A stretch of DNA of 7,505 nucleotides from Polyangiaceae bacterium (GCA_025936205.1 JAICTU010000452.1:1-7505), one strand, 5' to 3'. Positions 1 through 6,821 are shown, numbered from the stretch's first letter. Numbers and translations: made by a program. The notes: generated by a model from the letters alone, not told the origin.

Positions 1-566
<566 letters not shown>

Positions 567-638
567 TTAGTAACCCTTCACTCAGGAACCTCGGGAGGAC
601 CTACGGACTTCCAACCTTTGCTTTGCTACGGCGATACT

Positions 639-659
639 AGTGCGAGTATAGATCGCACT
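639..659 (-). promoter_or_regulatory. Inverted repeat over a possible -10 box upstream of ftsH
   Basis: Two perfect 7-bp arms, AGTGCGA (639-645) and TCGCACT (653-659), flank a 7-bp spacer. On the minus strand the hexamer TATACT (650-645) resembles a sigma-70 -10 element and lies inside the repeat, about 80 nt before the ftsH start. I find no convincing -35 at 16-18 nt. There is no run of T after the repeat in either direction, so it is not an obvious intrinsic terminator. A regulator site overlapping an ftsH promoter is the reading I prefer, as inference only. It does not match the CIRCE heat-shock operator. Confidence 0.35.
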
Positions 660-698
660 TGGGGGCGAGGGCGGCGGAGAAGGCCCCGTTGACTGGGT

Positions 699-729
699 TG
701 CCTCGCGGAAAAGTGCCTCGCAGAAAAAG
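699..729. repeat. Imperfect 15-bp direct repeat in the tilS-ftsH spacer
   Basis: TGCCTCGCGGAAAAG (699-713) is followed directly by TGCCTCGCAGAAAAAG (714-729), differing by one substitution and one added A. The stretch 567-787 otherwise holds no gene I can support. Small open frames across it have no recognisable protein features. Confidence 0.6.
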
Positions 730-787
730 CGTACCTACGGAGAATAACGGCGAGGCCGAACCGACCGATATTGCTTTCTGTATGGAG

Positions 788-1996
788 CTAATCACTTTTG
801 GTGGGTTTGGCACCCCTGCGGGCCGGGTTTTGTCGCGCAGGCTGTGGCTTTTTACGTGATCGGGCACGATCTGTGCTGCCATACGCGACCCTATCTGCGG
901 CAGCCCTATCTGCGGCAGCCCTGTCTCCGGCAGCCCTGTCTCCGGCAGCCCTGTCTCCGGCAGCCCTATCTCGGACAGTAGCCCTGTCTTCCGCATTTGC
1001 GCCTTGCGCATTCGCGCTGCGCGCCTGCGTTTCGGTGTAAAGCGCAGGCGCGGATTCCTCCGTCGGACTCTGCCCCGAGAGCCCGCACGTGGATGCCTTC
1101 GCCAGGTGTTTCATAGTCCGTGGAAGAGCCGTCCGTGAGGGCACCGCCTCACCCCCCGGGGCCAGCACCAGCTCATGTCCACCCGGGAGCCAAATTCGGA
1201 CGCCCGGTTGTCTCAATTTGTGCGCCCGGCGGATTTGAGCCGCATGGGTGCGCCCGAGTGGCACCTCGTGACCCTGAGCATCCGTCACGACCGTGCGCTC
1301 CCAGTGGTCTTCCATGCACTCGTCGGCCAGGAGATTGAGGCGCCGAGCAGCACCTGGCGTCAGGCGCTCCAACAGTGGCAACAGCTCTTCGCGGATGCGC
1401 GTGCGCAGATACCGCGGATCGTGATTCGACGGATCACTCGCGCAGCGCAGGCCGTGCCGCTCGAGGTGCAGCAGGATCGCGCTCTTGGGCGAGCGAATGA
1501 AGGGCCTCAGCCGGCGCTCGGCCGCGGCGGGCAGCACGCCCAGACCCCGCGGGCCCGTGCCGCGCAGCAATCGTAACAAGACGGTTTCGGCGCGGTCGCT
1601 GGCGTGGTGAGCCGTCGCGACCCAGCGCGCGCCGGCGCGCTCGGCGGCGGCATCCAGCGCCGCGTAGCGCGCCTCGCGCGCCCGCGCTTGAAGATTGCCG
1701 CCGGCAGCCAGTGCGAGCTCGCTGCGCGCGAAGGGTACACCCAGGGCGCTCGCCAGCGCGGCGGCCAGATCGAGCTCGGCGCTCGCTGCTTCACGCAGGC
1801 CATGATCGACTCCATGCGCGCACAGCTCGAAGCCGAAGCGCGGCGCGAGCCGTGCCAGCACGTGCAACAGCGCCAGCGAATCACCGCCCCCGGAGACGGC
1901 CACCAGGATGCGGTCGCCGCGTTCCAGCGGCGTCTCCTCGCGCAGGGTGCGCTCCGTCCTGCGCAGCAGCGCTGGAGGATGCGAGCTCTCGCTCAT
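788..1996 (-). CDS. tilS: tRNA(Ile)-lysidine synthetase TilS with a low-complexity C-terminal tail
   Basis: TilS uses ATP and lysine to convert C34 of the CAU-anticodon tRNA-Ile to lysidine, changing its identity from Met to Ile; it is essential in most bacteria. The 402-residue product has the N-type ATP-pyrophosphatase P-loop SGGGDS at 35-40, DHGLR at 64-68, ATAHHASDRAETVLLRLLRG at 127-146, and the TilS-typical SDPSNHDPRYLRTRIREELL at 187-206. After about residue 283 similarity to the family fades. There is no clear TilS C-terminal domain, and residues about 300-402 are Ala/Arg-rich, with GDRAA/ADRAA repeats at about 343-370 and a basic end. The start ATG at 1996 overlaps the lipoprotein stop (ATGA). 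No Shine-Dalgarno sequence precedes it, so translation probably depends on coupling. The catalytic half is secure. Whether the tail is native or the result of an old frameshift is uncertain. Confidence 0.95.
   Translation of the reverse strand: MSESSHPPALLRRTERTLREETPLERGDRILVAVSGGGDSLALLHVLARLAPRFGFELCAHGVDHGLREAASAELDLAAALASALGVPFARSELALAAGGNLQARAREARYAALDAAAERAGARWVATAHHASDRAETVLLRLLRGTGPRGLGVLPAAAERRLRPFIRSPKSAILLHLERHGLRCASDPSNHDPRYLRTRIREELLPLLERLTPGAARRLNLLADECMEDHWERTVVTDAQGHEVPLGRTHAAQIRRAHKLRQPGVRIWLPGGHELVLAPGGEAVPSRTALPRTMKHLAKASTCGLSGQSPTEESAPALYTETQARSANAQGANAEDRATVRDRAAGDRAAGDRAAGDRAAADRAAADRVAYGSTDRARSRKKPQPARQNPARRGAKPTKSD
886..993. repeat. 15-bp tandem repeat inside the tilS 3' end
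   Basis: About six head-to-tail copies of CAGCCCTRTCTSCGG run from 886 to 975. The copies at 916-930, 931-945 and 946-960 are identical, and the outer ones are diverged. A further degenerate copy with a 3-bp insertion follows at 976-993. The unit is a multiple of three, so copy number can change without breaking the frame; in tilS it encodes GDRAA or ADRAA. Identical inner and diverged outer copies suggest slippage or unequal exchange. This is not a CRISPR: there are no spacers. Confidence 0.9.
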
Positions 1997-2637
1997 GGGA
2001 AGGGCTGCGCGGGCGTGCCGCGATGGAAGACGAAGTTGAAGCCACCCGTGATCTCGCTGCTGCGTTCCGCCGGGAATTCGTAGCTCGGGCCGCCGTCGGA
2101 CGAGTCGCGGGGCACAGCGTCGTGCGTATCGACGACGGAGACCCGGAAGGTGCCCTGCGTCACGCGATTCTGGGAGTTCTCCTCGTTGAGGTTGCCGCTG
2201 AACAGCTGAGTGAAGGTCACGCTGCCGGCATAGGCGGTGAGCACGGAGTTTTGACCGCGGCAGCTGCTGTTCAGATACAGGGTCAAGCTGGTGTCCGGCG
2301 GCATCGGCGTCGGCGGCAGCGGATAGCCGAGCGGCGCCACCCCCACGGGCAAGCCGACGCTCAGCTCCTCACCGAGGTGCATGCGCGCATACGACAACTT
2401 GTTGACCAGCAGCGTGAGGCCGTCGGAGACCTGGATCTCTTGCTGGCCGCGCTGGATGCGAATGGTCAGCGTGTCGTCGTAGGGATTGGCGCCGAAAAAG
2501 TCGGGCTGCAGGTTGAACTCGCCGCGGTAGCACTCGTTGACGAAGAGCACGTCGCTGTGCACGAATCCGTCGCCCTCGCCCACCGAACAGCCACCCACCG
2601 AGCAGCCGAGCGCTGCGGCGAGCAGCAGGGCCCTCAC
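1993..2637 (-). CDS. Predicted lipoprotein of unknown function, coupled between mnmA and tilS
   Basis: I do not recognise this 214-residue protein. The N-terminus is a short lipoprotein-type signal: Arg2, a hydrophobic stretch at 3-11, then two candidate lipobox cysteines, C12 (ALGC) and C17 (VGGC, the better fit). The mature part looks beta-rich and polar, with two further cysteines (C36, C126) that could pair, and a Pro-rich loop at about 107-114. The terminal SEITGGFNFVFHRG (194-207) looks like a closing beta strand. The start is GTG at 2637, overlapping the mnmA stop as GTGA, with a good AGGAG at 2650-2646 spaced 8 nt away. The stop overlaps the tilS ATG. Envelope location is predicted; there is no evidence for a role in tRNA modification beyond position. 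Codon use matches its neighbours, so recent transfer is not suggested. Confidence 0.85.
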   Translation of the reverse strand: MRALLLAAALGCSVGGCSVGEGDGFVHSDVLFVNECYRGEFNLQPDFFGANPYDDTLTIRIQRGQQEIQVSDGLTLLVNKLSYARMHLGEELSVGLPVGVAPLGYPLPPTPMPPDTSLTLYLNSSCRGQNSVLTAYAGSVTFTQLFSGNLNEENSQNRVTQGTFRVSVVDTHDAVPRDSSDGGPSYEFPAERSSEITGGFNFVFHRGTPAQPFP

Positions 2638-3767
2638 AGCCCGAGCTCCTGCTCGGGGAGCGGGGTGTCCGCGCGGTGGCTGGGCCCCGCGCTCGCGAGG
2701 GGCATGGCCGCTCCGATGGCGCCTCCTCCGAGCACGCGCTCACCCTGATAGAGCACGGCGTACTGACCCGGAACCACCGCTTGCACGGGCTCGGCGAAGC
2801 GCAGCTCGAGTCCGCGCTCACCCGAGCGCGAGACCTGCGCGGTGACGGGCGCAGCGCGGTAACGCACCGCCACCTGGCAGCGCAGCGGCAGGCGCACGTC
2901 GGGCGCGAGCGTGGCCTCGGGCACGCGCGCGCCGCTGGCCAGCAGCCGCTCGCGCGAGCCGAGTTGCACGTCGTGAGACTCCGGGTCGACGCCGACCACG
3001 TATGAACGCTGCCCGGTGGCCACGCCCAGGTTCTTGCGCTGGCCCAGCGTGAAGCGATGGATGCCGTTGTGCGTGCCCAGCGCGCGCCCCGCCTCGTCCA
3101 CGATCCGGCCCGGACGCACGCGCTCGGGCGCGCGCTGACTCACGAACTCGTCGTAGCGGCCCGTGGGCACGAAGCACAGCTCCTGGCTTTCGCCCTTGCC
3201 GGCGCCGGGCAGCTCGAGCTCGAGCGCTTGCTGGCGCACCTGCTCCTTGCTGGCGTCGCCGAGCGGGAAGATCAGCCGTGCCAGCATCTCCGGGGGCAGC
3301 ATGTGCAGGAAGTAGCTCTGGTCCTTGCGCGCATCGAGCGCGCGCAGCAGCGCCGCCGGCTCGTGCTGACGGTCGACGCGCGCGTAGTGGCCGGTGGCGA
3401 TGTACTCCGCGCCCAGGTCGTCAGCGATCTGCCACAGCTCGCGCAGCTTGACGCCGCGGTTGCAGCTGACGCACGGGCTGGGCGTGACCCCCTTCAGGTA
3501 CGCTTCGACGAACGGCTCGACCACCGTGCTGGCGAACTCGGCACGCCGATCGTACGTGTAGTGGAAGATCCCGAGCTTGTCGGCGACGCGCCGGGCATCG
3601 TGCAGATCTTCTGGCGCGCAGCAGCGCGAGCGCACGGAGCCGTCGTCCGGGTAGTCCCAGAGATGCAGCGTCACGCCGATCACGCGGTAGCCGGCAGCTT
3701 GGAGGCGTGCAGCCGCGACGGAGGAGTCGACGCCGCCGCTCATCGCGCAGAGCACGCTGGAGGCCAT
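2634..3767 (-). CDS. mnmA: tRNA-specific 2-thiouridylase MnmA
   Basis: MnmA adenylates and then thiolates C2 of U34 in the tRNAs for Lys, Glu and Gln, giving the s2U part of mnm5s2U in the cytoplasm. The 377-residue length is usual for the family. Motifs: P-loop SGGVDSS at 10-16; GVTLHLWDY at 31-39; PSPCVSCNRGVKLREL at 96-111, where C102 aligns with the E. coli nucleophile Cys102; YIATGHYAR at 122-130; KDQSYFL at 148-154; and ESQELCFV at 193-200, where C198 corresponds to the persulfide cysteine (E. coli Cys199). The C-terminal barrel domain covers about 215-355, followed by about 20 variable residues. ATG 3767 places the P-loop at the normal distance from the N-terminus; no clear Shine-Dalgarno sequence is seen. 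Oddities are the extra C99, giving CVSC, and a Cys pair at 49-50. It is first of three overlapping genes (mnmA, lipoprotein, tilS). Confidence 0.97.
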   Translation of the reverse strand: MASSVLCAMSGGVDSSVAAARLQAAGYRVIGVTLHLWDYPDDGSVRSRCCAPEDLHDARRVADKLGIFHYTYDRRAEFASTVVEPFVEAYLKGVTPSPCVSCNRGVKLRELWQIADDLGAEYIATGHYARVDRQHEPAALLRALDARKDQSYFLHMLPPEMLARLIFPLGDASKEQVRQQALELELPGAGKGESQELCFVPTGRYDEFVSQRAPERVRPGRIVDEAGRALGTHNGIHRFTLGQRKNLGVATGQRSYVVGVDPESHDVQLGSRERLLASGARVPEATLAPDVRLPLRCQVAVRYRAAPVTAQVSRSGERGLELRFAEPVQAVVPGQYAVLYQGERVLGGGAIGAAMPLASAGPSHRADTPLPEQELGL

Positions 3768-3783
3768 GGACGATGCAGCTTAC

Positions 3784-3852
3784 GCGTTACTGAACGGGGC
3801 TGCGCTACTGAACTGCGCTACTGAACAGCATTATGGACCGCATTACTGGACC
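3784..3852 (-). repeat. Five-copy array of a degenerate 13-bp repeat between the sigma gene and mnmA
   Basis: Read on the minus strand, the units are GGTCCAGTAATGC (3852-3840), GGTCCATAATGC (3839-3828), TGTTCAGTAGCGC (3827-3815), AGTTCAGTAGCGC (3814-3802) and, after 5 nt, CGTTCAGTAACGC (3796-3784). The shared core is GTYCAGTARYGC. The first unit contains the last codons and the TAA stop of the sigma gene, so the array may have grown by duplication of that gene's end. Equally, it could hold repeated regulator sites in front of mnmA, whose start lies 17 nt downstream. It fills nearly the whole gap, leaving little room for a separate mnmA promoter outside it. Confidence 0.75.
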
Positions 3853-4595
3853 GCGCCCGCCAGGCGCTTTGTCAGCCGCCCGATGGCGCGCGTGTGCAGT
3901 CGGCTGGCCCAGGACTTACTCAGTCCCAGCTCCGCCGCCACGTGATCGAAGCGTTCCCCTTCGAGGTAGTGGCGCCGGATCAGCACACTTTCTTGCTCGG
4001 GCAGCGCTGTGATCGCGGCCTCGACCAGGTCGAGCAGCTGCTGCCGGCTGGAGTGTTCCTCCGGCGAGGCCTCCCAGGGCGCCACCGCGGTGGCCGCACC
4101 CTGGTCGTCCGTCGCTGTTTCGGAAATCAGACCGATGGCGATCGCGGTCGCCATGCCTGCCAGGTGCTCGACCAGCTTCCGTTCCCGATCCTCCGGGCCT
4201 TGGCCGGGCGGAGGGGGGGTGCTCAGGTCCTCGGCCGCGCCCTCCGAAAACACCGCCGCGCTCTCGAACGCCTTGAGCCGCTCGTGCACGCGCCGGGGCA
4301 GGTGGGAGAGCTGGCGCACGCCGTCGAGCATTGCGCCGCGAATGCGGAAATTGGCAAAAGCACGGAAGGGGACGCCGCGCTCCGGATCATAGCGGCGAGC
4401 GGCCGCGAGCAGCCCGGCCTGGCCGTAGCTGATCAGGTCATCCAGCTCGGCCACGCGCCCAAGGCTCCGCTTCAGCCGGATCGCGATCGGCTTGACTGCG
4501 GGTAGGCCCTCGCGAAACCGTGCGAGGACTTCCGGCGAATCCGTTGTCGGCGTACCCATCCCTACACCGGACCTTACACCGGTCGGGGCGCCCAT
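3843..4595 (-). CDS. FliA/WhiG-type (sigma-28 family, group 3) RNA polymerase sigma factor
   Basis: Sigma factors of this type direct RNA polymerase to special promoters, classically flagellar or developmental genes. Region 2 spans about 27-104, with DDLISYGQAGLLAAARRYD (52-70) and FANFRIRGAMLDGVRQ (80-95), close to the FliA pattern. Region 4 spans about 195-246, with LPEQESVLIRRHYLEGE and a helix-turn-helix at about 214-236 ending GLSKSWASRLHTRAI. Between them region 3 is poorly conserved and carries an unusual polar, Pro/Glu/Thr-rich stretch at about 118-182. No flagellar, anti-sigma or chemotaxis gene is in the window, so I give no gene symbol. The start could be ATG 4595 or ATG 4559 (residue 13); neither has a strong Shine-Dalgarno sequence, and conserved sequence begins only after about residue 20. 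It is co-directional with mnmA across a 75-nt repeat-filled gap and divergent from the CPBP gene. The family is secure; the regulon is unknown. Confidence 0.92.
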   Translation of the reverse strand: MGAPTGVRSGVGMGTPTTDSPEVLARFREGLPAVKPIAIRLKRSLGRVAELDDLISYGQAGLLAAARRYDPERGVPFRAFANFRIRGAMLDGVRQLSHLPRRVHERLKAFESAAVFSEGAAEDLSTPPPPGQGPEDRERKLVEHLAGMATAIAIGLISETATDDQGAATAVAPWEASPEEHSSRQQLLDLVEAAITALPEQESVLIRRHYLEGERFDHVAAELGLSKSWASRLHTRAIGRLTKRLAGAVQ

Positions 4596-4731
4596 TCCAC
4601 GCTAGTTTCCCGATCCATATCGTCGGGCGACACCCTACCTGATCGAAATTCGCGTTTCTCGTGTTTCCACCCGCCCCGCGCCGCCCCGTCCCCGCCTCGC
4701 TGCGCGCTGTCTTTCGCACTAGGCTGAGCGC

Positions 4732-5319
4732 ATGATCCGTTGGAGCAGGATCGCGGCCGTCTACGCCGCGCTCTGCTTGGTCGCTCTGGCGCTGGCCTGG
4801 CCCGATGGCTCGCCGCTTCACTATCCGGGCGGTGCCCGGCGGATGGCGGGCGACGCTTCAGGGGACTGGTGGAGTCTGGGCCTGGGCGTGCTGTTCGGGG
4901 CGCTGGTGATCGTCACCTCGCGTTTCACGGTGCAGCGCTACACGTGGGCGCAGCGGCTGCATCTCGAGCTGCGGCCCTTTGCGCGCAGCCTGTCGCCCGT
5001 AGCGGTGATCGTGCTGGCGCTGCTCAGCGCGGCGGGAGAGGAGCTGCTGTTTCGCCGTCTGCTGCAGCCCTGGATGGGGCTGTGGCCGCAAGCGCTGCTG
5101 TTTGGAATCGTGCATCAGTTACCGGGGCGCAGCCGCTGGGTCTGGGTGGCCTGGGCCTTCGCGGTCGGGCTGGCGCTGGGCGCTCTGTTCGAAGGCACGG
5201 GCTCGCTGCTCGGGCCGCTCGCCGCGCACGCGCTCGTCAATGGCGTGAACCTCACCTTCTTGAAGCACCACGATCCGGGCGCGTTGCCGGCAGCGCCCAA
5301 CCTCGAAGCCAATGCCTGA
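4732..5319 (+). CDS. CPBP-family intramembrane metalloprotease (Abi/Rce1-like)
   Basis: This family comprises membrane-embedded metalloproteases related to Rce1 CAAX proteases and bacteriocin-immunity proteins; bacterial substrates are mostly unknown. All three signature motifs are present: EELLFRR with the Glu pair at 103-104 and Arg108; FGIVH at 124-128 with His128; and HALVN at 166-170 with His166 and Asn170. Hydrophobic segments lie at about 5-22, 46-62, 88-101, 117-128, 136-153 and 157-175, so it is an inner-membrane protein. At 195 residues it is short but has a complete catalytic core. ATG 4732 is the only good start; only a weak AGG precedes it. The stop overlaps the lipB start by 8 nt, so the two genes are co-transcribed. 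It is divergent from the sigma gene across 136 bp in which I found no convincing promoter. The family is secure, the function open. Confidence 0.92.
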   Translation: MIRWSRIAAVYAALCLVALALAWPDGSPLHYPGGARRMAGDASGDWWSLGLGVLFGALVIVTSRFTVQRYTWAQRLHLELRPFARSLSPVAVIVLALLSAAGEELLFRRLLQPWMGLWPQALLFGIVHQLPGRSRWVWVAWAFAVGLALGALFEGTGSLLGPLAAHALVNGVNLTFLKHHDPGALPAAPNLEANA

Positions 5320-6067
5320 GCGCATTCTGAACGGGGTGTGGCTCGGGCGCCGGCCGTACGCCGCGACGTACGCGCTGCAGCTGGAGCTGCTCGAGCTGCG
5401 CAAGCGCGGCGCGATCGGCGACGTTTTTCTCGGCCTCGAGCACGAGCCGGTGATCACGCTGGGGCGCGGCGCGCAGCCCGAGCACGTGCTGGCCGATGCC
5501 GAGCAGCTGCGCGAGCGCGGCGTGGCCGTGGAAAAGACGGATCGCGGCGGAGAGATCACGCTGCACGCGCCGGGTCAGCTGGTGGGCTATCCGATCGTGG
5601 GCCTCGCTCCCGATCGCCAGGACGTGCGGCGCTACGTGCGCGATCTCACGGGCACGGTGCGCGAGCTGATCGCGCCGTACGGCGTGCAAGCGGGGGAGAT
5701 CCCGGAGCTGGTCGGGGTGTGGGTGGATAGCGCGCAGCCCGGTGTGTGGCCAGGCGTGGGGCAAGCGCGGGCCCCACAAAAAATCGGAGCGATCGGCGTG
5801 CGCCTCTCGCGCTGGGTGTCGATGCACGGCTTCGCGCTGAACCTCTCGGTGGATCTGAGCTTGTTCCGCCTGATCGTACCGTGCGGCATCACCGAGTACG
5901 GAGTCTGCTCGCTCCACAGCCTCGGCCTGGGCTCACCGAGCGCACGCGAGCTCGCGCCCGAGGCGCAGCGCATTCTCGCCGGACGCCTGGGCCGCGCGCG
6001 CGGCGAGTGGTTCGACTTGTCCGAGCTGCCGCTCTCCGAGCTGCCGCGCTGGCTCGAAGGGCGTTAA
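5312..6067 (+). CDS. lipB: Octanoyltransferase LipB (lipoyl biosynthesis)
   Basis: LipB transfers octanoate from acyl carrier protein to a lysine of lipoyl domains (pyruvate and 2-oxoglutarate dehydrogenases, GcvH); LipA then inserts sulfur. The 251-residue protein shows EHEPVITLGRG at 43-53, RGGEITLHAPGQLVGYPI at 78-95, KIGAIGVRLSRWVSMHGFAL at 157-176 and LIVPCGI at 187-193. K157 and C191 correspond to the catalytic Lys/Cys pair (E. coli Lys135/Cys169). An insertion of roughly 14 residues (about 139-153, DSAQPGVWPGVGQAR) lies between GVWV and the catalytic lysine, where most LipB proteins have only a short turn. ATG 5312 lies inside the end of the CPBP gene, and a short GAAG precedes it, so translation is probably coupled. 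lipA is not in the window. The gene ends 4 nt before the stop of the convergent TPR gene, with no terminator hairpin between them. Confidence 0.97.
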   Translation: MPERILNGVWLGRRPYAATYALQLELLELRKRGAIGDVFLGLEHEPVITLGRGAQPEHVLADAEQLRERGVAVEKTDRGGEITLHAPGQLVGYPIVGLAPDRQDVRRYVRDLTGTVRELIAPYGVQAGEIPELVGVWVDSAQPGVWPGVGQARAPQKIGAIGVRLSRWVSMHGFALNLSVDLSLFRLIVPCGITEYGVCSLHSLGLGSPSARELAPEAQRILAGRLGRARGEWFDLSELPLSELPRWLEGR

Positions 6068-6071
6068 CCGA

Positions 6072-6821
6072 TCAGACCGCGCCGGGAGGGGAGGGCACGC
6101 TGCTCACGGTTTCGCCCGCGAGCTGCGCGCGCGTGATGCGCAGATACATGCGCGCACCCGTGTTCTCCGGGTCGCGTTCCAGCACGGCGGCGAACTCGCG
6201 CTCGGCCGGTTCGTGCTCGCCCGCGCTCAGGTGCAGCACGCCCAGCATCAGGCGCGCTTGCAGGTATTCGGGGTTGTCTTGCTTGGCGCGCTCGAACTGC
6301 TCCAGCGCGCGCACGCGATCCCCAGCGTCGCGATACTGTACACCGAGACGCGTGCGCAGGTCGGGAAAGCTGGGACACAGGGAGACCGCCTTCTCCAGCT
6401 CGCGAATCGCTTCCATCTGCATGCCCACGTCGGCGTACGCCTGACTGATGTCGGCATGCATGTTGGCGATGCGGCCCTTCACGAAGGCATCGGCGGCGGC
6501 GCGCTGGCCGCCCCCGCGCTTGCGCAGATGGCCGTACACCTTCCGCGCTTCGGTGTAGTCGCCCAGATCATTGAGCGTCACCATCAGATTGAGCTGTGCT
6601 TCGGTGTAGTTCGGGTTCAACACCAGCGCGCGCTCAAACCAGTCGCGAGCCAGCACGAAGTCGCCTCCGCTGTGCGCGATGACGCCCAGCATGTCGAACA
6701 CGTCGGCGTAGCGGTCCGTGTGCTTCGCGACTTGGCGCAAGATTGGCTCGGCCTTGTCGTACTCGCGCTTGGCGTAGTGCTCGCGCGCCAGCAGCAGCAG
6801 CTGTTTGATGTGGTCGTCCAT
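6072..6821 (-). CDS. Tetratricopeptide-repeat (TPR) protein
   Basis: A 249-residue protein made almost entirely of TPR helical hairpins, which usually serve as protein-protein interaction scaffolds; the partner is unknown. Numbering from ATG 6821, likely repeats lie at about 5-35, 40-72, 74-104, 120-152, 153-186 and 187-220. Typical TPR positions are visible, for example LGVIAHSGGDFVLARDWFER and LGVLHLSAGEHEPAEREFAA. A Gly/Arg-rich loop at about 101-107 (RKRGGGQ) breaks the array. There is no signal peptide or membrane segment, so it is probably cytoplasmic. The frame stays open upstream to 6959, but those 46 residues lack TPR character and look like untranslated leader. ATG 6821 starts immediately before the first repeat, with a purine-rich GAGAG upstream. 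It is convergent with lipB and divergent from the gene at 7039. The fold is secure, the role unassigned. Confidence 0.9.
   Translation of the reverse strand: MDDHIKQLLLLAREHYAKREYDKAEPILRQVAKHTDRYADVFDMLGVIAHSGGDFVLARDWFERALVLNPNYTEAQLNLMVTLNDLGDYTEARKVYGHLRKRGGGQRAAADAFVKGRIANMHADISQAYADVGMQMEAIRELEKAVSLCPSFPDLRTRLGVQYRDAGDRVRALEQFERAKQDNPEYLQARLMLGVLHLSAGEHEPAEREFAAVLERDPENTGARMYLRITRAQLAGETVSSVPSPPGAV

Noticed and set aside
639..659. Intrinsic terminator after tilS, or a CIRCE heat-shock element
   Set aside because: There is no T-run on either side, and the arms do not match TTAGCACTC-N9-GAGTGCTAA.
886..993. CRISPR-like array
   Set aside because: The repeats are 15 bp, directly abutting and without spacers, and they are translated within tilS.
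637..1011. Minus-strand frame with LPETG-like repeats resembling sortase signals
   Set aside because: The LPETG strings come from reading the 15-bp repeat in a different frame from tilS. There is no signal peptide or membrane anchor, and the organism appears Gram-negative.
1711..2748. Long plus-strand open frame of 345 codons
   Set aside because: It lies opposite tilS, the lipoprotein and mnmA, has an Arg/Ala/His-rich composition typical of antisense frames in GC-rich DNA, and shows no domain.
3057..3824. Plus-strand open frame of 255 codons
   Set aside because: It is antisense to mnmA, whose motifs are unambiguous.
4740..5330. Second plus-strand frame overlapping the CPBP gene
   Set aside because: It is a shifted shadow. 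The frame starting at 4732 carries all three CPBP motifs and hydrophobic segments.
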